This document shows positions 6,166 through 13,727 of a stretch of 13,727 bases of DNA, piece by piece. Source of the DNA: an uncultured Roseburia sp. GTDB taxonomy: Bacteria > Bacillota > Clostridia > Lachnospirales > Lachnospiraceae. The notes below the pieces were generated by a model that saw nothing but the letters and a program-made list of their open reading frames with translations, was not told the origin of the DNA and ran no database searches. The DNA lies in contig CANDFU010000010.1 in the NCBI GenBank assembly GCA_947384095.1, forward strand, positions 1-13,727, written 5' to 3'. Position 1 is the stretch's first letter, and the number at the start of each line of letters is the position of its first letter. The position numbers and the translations under genes were made by a program.

Positions 6166-8709
6166 CTATTTCAGATATTTTTTCAACTGTGCAATCAGCT
6201 TCGACACGTCAATCGGTTTCGCAATATGAGCGTTCATCCCACACTCCAGGCAATGCTGGATATCCTCGGAAAATGCGTCTGCCGTCATTGCAATAATCGG
6301 CAGTCCGGCGTCCGGCCGGTCCAGCGCACGGATCGACTTTGCCGCCTCATAGCCGTCCATCACCGGCATGCGGATATCCATCAGAACCACATCATAGACA
6401 CCGGGCTCCGCGGCTTTAAACTTCTCGACACAGATCTGCCCGTTTTCCGCCCAGTCCACCTCAAAACCGGCGCTTGTCAGAATCTCCTGTGCAATCTCCC
6501 AGTTCAGATCATTGTCTTCAGCCAGCAGAATACGCTTTCCGGCAAACTCTTCGACCGATGCCTCCTCCTGCTCTTCCGGCGCCGTTCCGCCCTCCATATA
6601 GCGATTCAGCCCCACAAACAGATTGGATTTAAAAAGCGGCTTGGAAATAAATCCCTGCGCTCCGGCGGCAAGCGCTTCTTCTTCGATATCGCTCCAGTCA
6701 TATGCAGAGATAATCAGAATCGGCACCGCGTCACCCACACAACGCCTGATCGCCCGGGTCGTCTCAAGACCATCCATATCCGGCATCTTCCAGTCCAGCA
6801 GCACGACTTCATAGTCGTCGTGTTCCCTGTGGCGCTTATCCACCATCTGAACCGCCGCATTCCCGTCCAGTGCATACTCCGCCCGAATGCCGATCTCCCC
6901 AAGCGCCGCCACAGCGCTGCTGCAGAGCTCCTCATTATTGTCAACCACAAGCATTTTCCACGGCGGAAGGATCATATCCTCCTCTTTCACAATCGCCTTC
7001 TCCAGATCAAGCGCAATGTGGAACGCACTTCCTTTTCCCGGTTCGCTCTCCACCTCGATTGTACCGTCCATTGCCTCCACGATACATTTTGTGATCGCCA
7101 TTCCAAGCCCGGTTCCCTCAATTTTGGAAACCTGGGAAGATTTCTCCCTGGTAAACGTATCAAAAATTTTCTCTTTGAACTCGGCTGACATTCCGATCCC
7201 GGTATCTTTTACAACAAAATGACAACGCACATAATGCTCGCCGACAGGCGAAGCCTCCTGCCTGAGATAGACATTGATCCGCCCTCCTTCCGGCGTAAAT
7301 TTGACCGCATTGGACAACAGATTGATCAGAACCTGATTGAGCCTCACGCTGTCGCAATACACATCTTCCGTTTCGATTTTCTGAATAAAAATATCAAAAT
7401 GAAGTTTCTTATCCCGGATCTGCGGCTGTACGATATTCACAATACTATCCATCGTCTCCCGCAGGGAAATCTGATCCATATTTAAAGACAGCTTCCCGCT
7501 CTCTATTTTGGACATATCAAGCACGTCATTGATCAGCCCGAGCAGATGCTTACTGGAAAGCGTAATTTTCTTCAGACAGTCTTCCACCCTCCCGATATCG
7601 TCAATATTACTCATGGCAATCGCCGTCATCCCGACAATCGCGTTCATCGGAGTCCGGATATCATGGCTCATATTGGAGAGGAACTCGCTCTTTGCATGAT
7701 TCGCACGGACCGCCTCCTCCTTTGCCTTATCCAGCTCCCGCATCTGCTGCTGCGAAATCCTGAAATACAGGAAAAAAATCAACAGCACTCCCGCCAGGAC
7801 AACGCTGCAGGCCCCGATCATCGCATTGACCCGCTGGCTTCCCAGCGCATTGATCGCGTCGTCCAATACGCCGTATGGCATAATGGTAACAATATACCAG
7901 TCGCAATAACTCAATTTGGAGCAGCGCAGATGATTGTGTACCCCGTCTACCATCACAAGCGCGGCATACTCCTGTCCCGCCTGTATTGCCTCTCTGAGTT
8001 CCCTCTCATAAAATGCGGCGTTCTTTCCGTTTGTCTCCTGCACAGTCTCACGAACCCGCTCAAAGTAGTTGTCTCTGTACGCGCTTCCGCTGCGGATGAC
8101 AAAACTGCCGTCTTTGTGAATCACATGCGAATATACCAGCGCCCCCTCTTCCTCGAGAACCATGGCATCCTGCAGATACTGCATCGGAAGCCCCGCCACC
8201 AGAGCCGTACTCCTCTTATCGCCATCCATCTCATATGACGCGTCGATACCAAGGATCAGCAGACGCTCGCCGTTTTTGCCTTCGCCGCTTGTCACTTTCC
8301 GTTTTCCGTTTACCAGCTCTCCAAGAAACGCCTCCTCTTCGATCAGCTTCACCGGTTCCCCATAGACGACTTCACACTCCCCTTCTTCGGTATAAAGACC
8401 AAGATAGGTAAAGCTGCGGACGCTCGCGCTCAGTTCCAGATCCTCCAGCATCTGCCTGCCATATCTGCTCGTCCCGGGGTCTACCCTGCTCACAATCCCC
8501 TCCACCTGTGACAGCCTGAGTTCTATTATGGCCGAAAACTTCTGGTCAAGCTGCCGGTTCATCTCCGACATATAGATGCTTCCGATATCATTGATCGCCT
8601 TATCACTCCGCTGGCTCATATAAACGCCAACCGTGGCAAATATGAAAACACATACCAGAAGCATACCCAAAAGGCTTCCCAGCAAAATATTTCTTATCTT
8701 CCCTGTCAT
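6166..8709 (-). CDS. Hybrid sensor histidine kinase with extracellular Cache-like sensor and two receiver domains
   Basis: This 847-residue membrane protein has a first transmembrane helix at about 8-30 and an extracytoplasmic region at 31-292. The end of that region, [14 protein letters not shown], is typical of dCache sensors. A second helix lies at about 295-316. HisKA follows with [15 protein letters not shown] (phosphorylated H349). The HATPase has its N box ([10 protein letters not shown], about 462-471), DTGIGM (502-507) and GTGLGM (532-537). Receiver 1 (about 585-705) has D639 as phosphoacceptor and K690. Receiver 2 (about 725-847) has E731/D732, D778 and K831. There is no HPt or DNA-binding domain, so the phosphoryl group must pass to an unlinked HPt or regulator. 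The ATG has an upstream GAGGATAG ribosome binding site. It lies 38 bp after a second hybrid kinase and is probably cotranscribed with it. The ligand cannot be predicted from sequence. Confidence 0.93.
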   Translation of the reverse strand: MTGKIRNILLGSLLGMLLVCVFIFATVGVYMSQRSDKAINDIGSIYMSEMNRQLDQKFSAIIELRLSQVEGIVSRVDPGTSRYGRQMLEDLELSASVRSFTYLGLYTEEGECEVVYGEPVKLIEEEAFLGELVNGKRKVTSGEGKNGERLLILGIDASYEMDGDKRSTALVAGLPMQYLQDAMVLEEEGALVYSHVIHKDGSFVIRSGSAYRDNYFERVRETVQETNGKNAAFYERELREAIQAGQEYAALVMVDGVHNHLRCSKLSYCDWYIVTIMPYGVLDDAINALGSQRVNAMIGACSVVLAGVLLIFFLYFRISQQQMRELDKAKEEAVRANHAKSEFLSNMSHDIRTPMNAIVGMTAIAMSNIDDIGRVEDCLKKITLSSKHLLGLINDVLDMSKIESGKLSLNMDQISLRETMDSIVNIVQPQIRDKKLHFDIFIQKIETEDVYCDSVRLNQVLINLLSNAVKFTPEGGRINVYLRQEASPVGEHYVRCHFVVKDTGIGMSAEFKEKIFDTFTREKSSQVSKIEGTGLGMAITKCIVEAMDGTIEVESEPGKGSAFHIALDLEKAIVKEEDMILPPWKMLVVDNNEELCSSAVAALGEIGIRAEYALDGNAAVQMVDKRHREHDDYEVVLLDWKMPDMDGLETTRAIRRCVGDAVPILIISAYDWSDIEEEALAAGAQGFISKPLFKSNLFVGLNRYMEGGTAPEEQEEASVEEFAGKRILLAEDNDLNWEIAQEILTSAGFEVDWAENGQICVEKFKAAEPGVYDVVLMDIRMPVMDGYEAAKSIRALDRPDAGLPIIAMTADAFSEDIQHCLECGMNAHIAKPIDVSKLIAQLKKYLK

Positions 8710-8747
8710 TGCTCACTATCCTCACATTTTAGTCTTTAAATCATCCA

Positions 8748-10883
8748 TTATCTTTGGTTTCCCAGCTTCTTTAACGTACTTTTCAGCACGGCCATGTCCA
8801 TCGGCTTGGCGATGTGGGCATTCATGCCCGCTTCCATCGCGTCCCTGACATCCTCCGCAAAGGCGTTCGCCGTCATCGCCACGATCGGAATGCTTTCCGC
8901 ATCCGGATGGCCGCTGCCCCTAATGCATCTGGCTGCCTCATATCCCCCCATCACCGGCATCTGAATATCCATCAGAATCATATCATAATACCCCTGCCCG
9001 GAACGGCAGAAACGCTCCACAGCTTCCAGCCCGTTCTCCACAAGCTCACAGGCAGCACCTTCCATCCTGAGCATTTCCATCAGGATCTCCGCATTCAGCT
9101 CATTATCTTCCGCCGCCAGAAACAGCATCCCGGCGAGGCTTCCCTTTTCATTCTTTTTCCGCCCGCTGTAAGGCAGTCCGGCGGCCGAAAGCCATGCCGC
9201 CTCCGGTTCTGTTCCTGCGCATGTCCCCTTTTTTTCACGCGCAGCCTTAAGTTCGCTCACTGTCTGACGGAACTTCGACACAAAAAACGGCTTCGACAAA
9301 AATCCGTCTGCCGCTGTCTCTTCTGCTGCTTCTTCTGCCACACTCAGGTCATAAGCCGTCAGAAACAGAAACGCAGAAGCTCCTGTATCCTGTAAACGGA
9401 TTTTCCGCACTGTCTCCGCCACATTCTCCCCCGGCATATTACAGTCAAGCAGAATCATCTGAAAATCTTCCTGGCGCAGGCGGGCCTCTCTCACTTTCTG
9501 CTCCGCCGACGCACCGCTCAACGCGTATTCCACAAAAATGCCCGTCTCCGCCATCTGTTCCCGGATCTCAAGACAGGTGCTCTCTTCCTCATCTATCACC
9601 AGCATCCGCGAAATTTCATGTTCCTTCCAGAATTTCTCATCTTTATATCGTTTCGGCAGGGCAAATTCCAGTTCCACGGTAAACACGCTGCCCTCTCCCA
9701 CCCTGCTTTCGACAGATATGCTGCCCCCCATCAGATCGACAATATTTTTTGTGATTGCAAGTCCAAGCCCCGTCCCCTGTATTTTATTCGTCACGGAACT
9801 GATTTCACGTGTAAAAGGTTCGAACACAGTCTCCTGAAACGCTTCGCTCATCCCGATCCCGTCATCTTTTACGACAAAACACAGACGTGCATTCTGCAGC
9901 GATGTCTGTTCCATCCGTTTTACCCGGCAGTCGATATGCCCCCCTTCCGGGGTATACCGCACTGCATTCGTGAGCAGATTCAGAAAAATCTGGTTTACAC
10001 GGAGCCGGTCGCCCAAAAGAAGCTCCGGAACCTTTCCACAAATATGTATCTCAAACGTCTGCCTCTTAGCTTTCGCCTGCGGCAGCATCACTCCGCACAG
10101 TTCCTCCAGCAGCTCCGGCAGACCAAATTCCTCGATATTTAAAGAGGTCTTTCCACTCTCGATCTTGCTCATATCAAGGACGTCATTGATCAGGCCGAGC
10201 AGATGGGGGCTGGAGTGCATAATCTTGCCCGTGTATTCCCTGATCCGTTCCGGATCGTCATTCTCTTTCGAGAGAAGCATCGCAAATCCCATAATGGCGT
10301 TCATCGGCGTCCGTATATCATGGGACATATTGGAAAGGAAATGGCTTTTCGCCTCGTTCGCGCTCCGCGCCGAATCCAGAGCCGCTCTCAGGCTTTCGTT
10401 CATCCGGCTTTCCATCGTGCGGTCGGAAAACATCAGGACATATTTATCATCGCCCTGTATGCAGACATGGTAGAAGGTCTCGCGGATCCGTCGCTGCTCC
10501 CCCGTGCTGAAATGAATATATTCCCTCTCTCTCTCCACACATCCTCCCGCAGGAATCCGCTTCAACTGTTCCTTTATATCCTCCCCATCCGGCTGTACGG
10601 CCGCACGCTGCAGAATCCCCACGTCCGCGGCCACTTCCAGGGCCGAAACGCCAAAAAGCCGCTCTACATTCGGGCTGATATATTCCGGACTCTGCGCATC
10701 GCTGCCGATCATAACAAAAATATCATCCACCGTCTGAAACAGAAGTTCAAACATCTGCTCCCTGTACCGGGTTTCCATAACCTTCCTGTCCGCCTCTTTT
10801 TTCTTCCTGGCAAGAATATATATGATTACTGCCAGCCCCGACAGCAAAAGGCCGCCGACAGGCACGGCGAATTTTTCCAGCAT
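8748..10883 (-). CDS. Hybrid sensor histidine kinase with PAS domain and two receiver domains
   Basis: From the ATG at 10883 the protein has 711 residues. A single membrane anchor lies at about 5-25, with almost nothing outside the cell. A PAS-like domain follows (about 45-155, with MFELLFQTVDDIFVMI). HisKA carries [15 protein letters not shown] (H188), and the HATPase carries NLLTNAVRYTPEGG, DDGIGM and GTGLGLA. Receiver 1 (about 425-550) has D480 and K531, but the usual MPxMDG is replaced by MPGENV. Receiver 2 (about 585-711) has D639 in LMDIQMPVMGGYEA and K693 in AHIAKP. It is first in a tandem pair with the Cache-type kinase and shares its C-terminal layout, so the two are probably paralogues. 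With no outer sensor domain, it likely senses a cytoplasmic or membrane signal, or works with its neighbour. A GTG at 10913 would add 10 residues, but the ATG has the better-spaced ribosome binding site. Confidence 0.9.
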   Translation of the reverse strand: MLEKFAVPVGGLLLSGLAVIIYILARKKKEADRKVMETRYREQMFELLFQTVDDIFVMIGSDAQSPEYISPNVERLFGVSALEVAADVGILQRAAVQPDGEDIKEQLKRIPAGGCVEREREYIHFSTGEQRRIRETFYHVCIQGDDKYVLMFSDRTMESRMNESLRAALDSARSANEAKSHFLSNMSHDIRTPMNAIMGFAMLLSKENDDPERIREYTGKIMHSSPHLLGLINDVLDMSKIESGKTSLNIEEFGLPELLEELCGVMLPQAKAKRQTFEIHICGKVPELLLGDRLRVNQIFLNLLTNAVRYTPEGGHIDCRVKRMEQTSLQNARLCFVVKDDGIGMSEAFQETVFEPFTREISSVTNKIQGTGLGLAITKNIVDLMGGSISVESRVGEGSVFTVELEFALPKRYKDEKFWKEHEISRMLVIDEEESTCLEIREQMAETGIFVEYALSGASAEQKVREARLRQEDFQMILLDCNMPGENVAETVRKIRLQDTGASAFLFLTAYDLSVAEEAAEETAADGFLSKPFFVSKFRQTVSELKAAREKKGTCAGTEPEAAWLSAAGLPYSGRKKNEKGSLAGMLFLAAEDNELNAEILMEMLRMEGAACELVENGLEAVERFCRSGQGYYDMILMDIQMPVMGGYEAARCIRGSGHPDAESIPIVAMTANAFAEDVRDAMEAGMNAHIAKPMDMAVLKSTLKKLGNQR

Positions 10884-10891
10884 CTGAATGA

Positions 10892-10900
10892 CTCCCCCCT
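10892..10900 (-). promoter_or_regulatory. Ribosome binding site favouring the ATG at 10883
   Basis: On the minus strand AGGGGGGAG ends 8 bases before the ATG at 10883. The competing GTG at 10913 has a GGAGG, but about 13 bases away, which is too far for an optimal site. The N-terminus from the ATG also starts close to the membrane helix, as expected for a signal anchor. Confidence 0.6.
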
Positions 10901-10949
10901 CTGTTGCGATCACTGTCCCCGGCCCCCCTCCGGCAGCCGGTTTTCTTTC

Positions 10950-10977
10950 ATTATATCATATAAAGGTGAAAAATCAA
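10950..10977 (-). promoter_or_regulatory. Probable sigma-A promoter of the tandem kinase unit
   Basis: On the minus strand TTGATT (10972-10977) and a perfect TATAAT (10950-10955) are spaced by 16 bases. The predicted start leaves a leader of about 60 bases, which contains the GC-rich palindrome CCGGCAGCCGG (10930-10940). No promoter or terminator is evident between the two kinase genes, so one transcript probably carries both. Confidence 0.65.
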
Positions 10978-11027
10978 CTTTTGTGAATCTTTTTCAAAGA
11001 CAGATGGATGCCCCGGCTGATCTGTGG

Positions 11028-11033
11028 TATGAT
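11028..11033 (+). promoter_or_regulatory. Possible -10 box for apbE
   Basis: TATGAT lies about 48 bases before the apbE ATG. No good -35 hexamer is found at 16-18 bases upstream; TGGATG is the nearest at 17. The promoter may need an activator, or it may lie elsewhere in the divergent region. Confidence 0.3.
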
Positions 11034-11080
11034 ATGCATGCGGCTTTTCGCGCAGATTTCCATAAACGGAGGATAATTGA

Positions 11081-12136
11081 ATGAAAAAAAGACCGGTCCC
11101 CATACAATTGACTTTTTATGCCGTTTTTGCACTCACAGCCATTCTGTCAGCTGCCGGCTGCCGGCAGCCGCAGGCAGAACCCGTCTCAAAATCTGGCTTT
11201 TATTTTAATACCGTCATACAGGTCACCATCTATGAGAACGTGGACGAACGGCTTCTCGACGACTGCTTCTCGCTGGCGAAAGACTACGAGGCGCTCTTTT
11301 CCAACACCATAGAGGACAGCGATATTTCAAAAATCAATGCCGCGGGAGGCCGGCCGGTCACCGTCCGGGACGAAACCGTCGACCTTATCACAAAAGGCAT
11401 CTATTACGGAGATATAAGCGGCGGAAAATTTGATATCACCATCGGCGTCCTTTCCGATCTATGGGATATCTCAACCAAAGCGCTGCTTGAGGATACCGAC
11501 GCCTCCATGATCCCGTCCCAGGAGGATATTGCCGCCGCCCTCTCTACCCTGGATTACCATAATATCCGGATTGACGGAAACGAAGTAACTCTTTCGGACC
11601 CCGATGCCAGGATCGATCTCGGCGGCATCGCAAAAGGATATATCGCTGACAAAATGAAAGATTTTCTGAATGAAAACGGCGTGACGAGCGGCTTTATCAA
11701 CCTCGGCGGAAACGTTCTCGTGCTGGGCCCAAAAACACAGCGCAAAGGGACTTCTGACGAAAGCTATACCATCGGCATCCAGCGCCCGTTTGCCCCGGAT
11801 CATGCGTCGATCGCCTCCGTAAAAGTCACGGACGAAACCGTCGTTTCCTCCGGCGTCTATGAGCGCTGCTTTGAAGCCGGCGGAAAACGATACCATCATA
11901 TTCTGGACACCGCAACCGGGTACCCCTATGACAACGGACTGCTCGGCGTGACCATAGTGACCAAAAAATCCGTTGACGGCGACGCCCTGTCCACCACCTG
12001 CTTTGCCCTGGGGCTGGAAGAGGGAATGGCACTGATTGAAGACACCGAAGATGCCGAGGCAATCTTTATCACAGACGACTATAAACTGCACACGAGTTCC
12101 GGTATCGGGACAAAAATCCCATTTACGGTTCTTTAG
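11081..12136 (+). CDS. apbE: ApbE family FAD:protein FMN transferase, lipoprotein
   Basis: This 351-residue protein starts with a lipoprotein signal: basic residues, a hydrophobic stretch, then LSAAGC with the predicted lipidated Cys27. The mature enzyme would be anchored outside the membrane. The ApbE fold is shown by [12 protein letters not shown] (about 179-190), [18 protein letters not shown] and the metal-site motif [14 protein letters not shown] near the C-terminus. ApbE transfers FMN from FAD to a Ser or Thr of extracytoplasmic targets, such as Rnf/Nqr subunits and FMN-binding-domain reductases used in extracellular electron transfer. No such target is encoded in the window, so this is a stand-alone copy. 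GGAGG lies 8 bases before the ATG. It is divergent from the kinase unit, sharing a 197-bp control region, and its 3' end overlaps ispF by 14 bp on the opposite strand. Length is normal for the family. Confidence 0.94.
   Translation: MKKRPVPIQLTFYAVFALTAILSAAGCRQPQAEPVSKSGFYFNTVIQVTIYENVDERLLDDCFSLAKDYEALFSNTIEDSDISKINAAGGRPVTVRDETVDLITKGIYYGDISGGKFDITIGVLSDLWDISTKALLEDTDASMIPSQEDIAAALSTLDYHNIRIDGNEVTLSDPDARIDLGGIAKGYIADKMKDFLNENGVTSGFINLGGNVLVLGPKTQRKGTSDESYTIGIQRPFAPDHASIASVKVTDETVVSSGVYERCFEAGGKRYHHILDTATGYPYDNGLLGVTIVTKKSVDGDALSTTCFALGLEEGMALIEDTEDAEAIFITDDYKLHTSSGIGTKIPFTVL
11155..11170. repeat. 16-bp perfect GC-rich palindrome inside the apbE signal-peptide region
   Basis: CGGCTGCCGGCAGCCG is its own reverse complement. 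A further CTGCC/GGCAG pair flanks it. It codes for the residues around the lipobox. In mRNA it could form a hairpin about 75 bases after the start codon. Its right half, CGGCAGCCG, recurs at 10931-10939 in the leader of the divergent kinase gene. Chance in GC-rich code is quite possible. Confidence 0.5.
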
Positions 12137-12659
12137 GACATCCGCCGCAGCCTGCACAGGAAGACGCCACAGCGACACTGCTTTCGTAAACGGATGTGAG
12201 AAGGCAGACAGCCTGCGCCGAAATGCCCTCCTGTGCCCCGGTGAAACCGAGCCCCTCTTCCGTCGTTGCCTTGACATTGACCTGTCCCGCGCCAATTTTA
12301 AGCGCCTTGGCGATATTTTCTTCCATCTGTGCGATATAGGGACGCATTTTCGGCTTCTGGGCAATCACCGTGGCGTCGATATTTTCAACGACATACCCCT
12401 TCCCTTCCAGAAGCTCTCCGACCCGCACTAACAGCTTTACACTGGAAATTCCTTTGTATGCCGTATCCGTATCCGGAAAATGTACGCCGATATCGCCCAG
12501 CCCCGCCGCTCCGAGCAGCGCGTCCATCACCGCGTGCAGGAGCACATCGGCATCCGAATGCCCCAGAAGCCCCAGCGGATACGCAATCTCAACCCCGCCG
12601 ATTACCAGCGCGCGCCCCTCTGCCAGCCTGTGGACGTCATACCCCATACCGATTCTCAT
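12123..12659 (-). CDS. ispF: 2-C-methyl-D-erythritol 2,4-cyclodiphosphate synthase with cysteine-rich C-terminal tail
   Basis: IspF catalyses the fifth step of the MEP pathway to isoprenoid precursors, releasing CMP and forming the cyclic diphosphate. It acts as a trimer in the cytoplasm. The 178-residue protein begins [12 protein letters not shown], with zinc ligands D8, H10 and H42. It has [20 protein letters not shown] (32-51), [10 protein letters not shown] and the signature [12 protein letters not shown] (130-141). The usual IspF length is about 157-160 residues. This one carries about 20 extra residues ending [13 protein letters not shown], with Cys at 168, 171 and 174. The tail spacing CxxCxxCP suggests metal binding, but no function is known to me. 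The last codons overlap the end of apbE on the other strand. GGAGGGAGG precedes the ATG by a few bases. It follows the diguanylate cyclase gene by 16 bp and is probably cotranscribed with it. Confidence 0.96.
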   Translation of the reverse strand: MRIGMGYDVHRLAEGRALVIGGVEIAYPLGLLGHSDADVLLHAVMDALLGAAGLGDIGVHFPDTDTAYKGISSVKLLVRVGELLEGKGYVVENIDATVIAQKPKMRPYIAQMEENIAKALKIGAGQVNVKATTEEGLGFTGAQEGISAQAVCLLTSVYESSVAVASSCAGCGGCPKEP

Positions 12660-12675
12660 TTCTGCCTCCCTCCTT

Positions 12676-13727
12676 TTATTTCACGATCCGATCTCTTCCC
12701 TGACGCTTTCCCTGATACAGTCTCTCATCAGCAAGGCGCACCAGCTCTTTTAAGTTCTTTCTATGTCCATACTCCGCCATGCCAAACGTCATCGTTACCC
12801 GGATTTCTTCTTCCTGCCATGGTATCACGGCTGCCCGGATATCATCATGCAGACGCCTCAGGCACTCATATGCCTTTTCCACATTCCTGTCCTCATAAAT
12901 CAGGAGGAACTCTTCCCCACCCCAGCGGAACACAAATCCACAATGCTTCATATGAGCCTGCATCAGCCCCGCCAGCACTTTTAAGACCTCGTCCCCCGCC
13001 TGATGGCCATACGTGTCGTTCACACGTTTAAAATAATCGATATCCCCCAGCACTACCGTAAACGCCTTGCCTTTCCTTCCGGCCCGTTCGGCAGCATGTT
13101 TTAAAACCGTATCGCAGCTTCTCCGGTTTCCCAGCCCGGTAAGCGGATCATTTCCGACCAGCTCCACAATGGAATCCCTGAGTACCACTGCAAATCGTCC
13201 CATCTCCCCGACCTCGTCCCCGCGCGCAAGCACATAGGGTTCCAGCTCCGCCGTCAGGTCGCCTGCCGCAACCTTCCCCAGAAATGCCTCCGTCTCCTGC
13301 AGAGAAAAAATAAGCCGTTTTCCGTAATGAATCACCAGGAGAGTGACTACAGTTATAATCGCCATTTCCATCAGACAGACGATCAGAATATTATGGTTGA
13401 TTTCCCGCATCACCTGATGGCGCGGTTTCCCCGTAAATATCATTCCCACAATCACGCCGCCCGTATTCTCTATCGGCACATAATATCCAAAATACGGCTC
13501 TCCGTTGACGAGCACGGAGTCCGAAAAATACTCCTCTCCTTCCTCAAGCACTTTTTTCTCAACTTCCGGCTGCGCGCGCGTATTCAATACACGGCTGCCA
13601 TCTGCTTTTCGCACGGTCGTCAGACAACGGACGGATTCGTAAAACAATGTCACATCCACGCCTGTCTGCTGCCTGATCTCATCCACCAGATCCGTCCCCT
13701 GCGCTACATCCACGCCGCCTTTTGTCA
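12676..13727 (-). CDS. Membrane diguanylate cyclase (Cache-TM-HAMP-GGDEF), 5' end outside window
   Basis: The frame is open to the window edge, so the N-terminus is missing. A GTG at 13713 is probably an internal valine, because the reading continues upstream as T-K-G-G in phase. Numbered from that GTG, residues 1-98 are the end of an extracytoplasmic Cache-like sensor ([18 protein letters not shown], then [18 protein letters not shown]). A transmembrane helix lies at about 109-130 and a HAMP-like linker at about 131-185. The GGDEF domain occupies 186-345, with [31 protein letters not shown] and the active-site RWGGEEF (263-269). The GGEEF form is catalytically competent, so it should make cyclic di-GMP from two GTP. 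The inhibitory I-site RxxD is absent (KHCG at 256-259), so classic product feedback is not expected. The gene lies 16 bp before ispF on the same strand. Confidence 0.93.
   Translation of the reverse strand, partial: TKGGVDVAQGTDLVDEIRQQTGVDVTLFYESVRCLTTVRKADGSRVLNTRAQPEVEKKVLEEGEEYFSDSVLVNGEPYFGYYVPIENTGGVIVGMIFTGKPRHQVMREINHNILIVCLMEMAIITVVTLLVIHYGKRLIFSLQETEAFLGKVAAGDLTAELEPYVLARGDEVGEMGRFAVVLRDSIVELVGNDPLTGLGNRRSCDTVLKHAAERAGRKGKAFTVVLGDIDYFKRVNDTYGHQAGDEVLKVLAGLMQAHMKHCGFVFRWGGEEFLLIYEDRNVEKAYECLRRLHDDIRAAVIPWQEEEIRVTMTFGMAEYGHRKNLKELVRLADERLYQGKRQGRDRIVK

Noticed and set aside
6064..7188. 374-codon plus-strand ORF
   Set aside because: It is antisense to the receiver and ATPase regions of the hybrid kinase, whose motifs are unmistakable, and its product is rich in His/Arg/Cys without any domain signal.
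10884..10913. GTG at 10913 as the start of the PAS kinase
   Set aside because: The Shine-Dalgarno spacing is too long. The ATG at 10883 has AGGGGGGAG at 8 bases and leads directly into the membrane anchor. The GTG remains possible.
10203..11084. 293-codon plus-strand ORF running into apbE
   Set aside because: It is antisense to the PAS kinase N-terminal half and its control region, with no recognisable motif. The apbE start has its own ribosome binding site.
11471..12364. 297-codon minus-strand ORF across apbE and ispF
   Set aside because: It is a shadow frame of two well-recognised genes and has no domain or ribosome binding site of its own.
12676..13713. GTG at 13713 as the true start of the GGDEF gene
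   Set aside because: The frame stays open to the window edge and a start here would cut through the Cache sensor, leaving no first membrane helix. The gene is more likely truncated by the window.

Overview
The window looks like chromosomal DNA from a gut-type anaerobic Firmicute, most likely a Lachnospiraceae relative (Clostridium cluster XIVa). This rests on gene content and style: RqcH of firmicute type, a PhoU-fused Na/Pi cotransporter, large hybrid kinases with two receiver domains, a lipoprotein ApbE, rubrerythrin chemistry, strong GGAGG ribosome binding sites and a moderate G+C near one half. The taxonomic call is an inference. I see no tRNA, rRNA, CRISPR array, insertion sequence or phage gene.

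Layout from left to right. Positions 1-726 (minus) hold the N-terminal 242 residues of a 4-alpha-glucanotransferase (malQ), with a clear promoter and a LacI/CcpA-type operator just downstream of the -10 box. Positions 892-4498 (minus) form a two-gene unit: a Na/phosphate cotransporter with a C-terminal PhoU module, followed 22 bp later by rqcH of ribosome quality control. A 303-bp divergent region (4499-4801) carries a promoter for each direction and a structured leader. It precedes 4802-6067 (plus), an unusual fusion of a calcineurin-like metallophosphoesterase, a rubrerythrin diiron four-helix domain and a C-terminal rubredoxin-like domain. This is the most striking gene here. A long hairpin (6109-6152) separates it from two convergent tandem hybrid histidine kinases (6166-8709 and 8748-10883, both minus). 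Each has two receiver domains, and neither has an HPt or output domain.

A 197-bp divergent region (10884-11080) separates the kinases from apbE (11081-12136, plus), a lipoprotein FAD:protein FMN transferase. ApbE converges on ispF (12123-12659, minus) with a 14-bp overlap of their 3' ends. IspF has an extra cysteine-rich tail. Upstream of ispF, and probably cotranscribed with it, is a membrane diguanylate cyclase (12676 to beyond the window end).

Taken together the window mixes housekeeping genes (malQ, rqcH, phosphate transport, ispF) with signalling (two hybrid kinases and one GGDEF enzyme) and redox-related proteins (the rubrerythrin fusion and ApbE). There is no single obvious pathway. 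The best candidate for an undescribed function is the metallophosphoesterase-rubrerythrin-rubredoxin protein, in which all the expected metal ligands of both modules appear intact. It would place a phosphohydrolase and a peroxide- or oxygen-reacting diiron centre in one chain.
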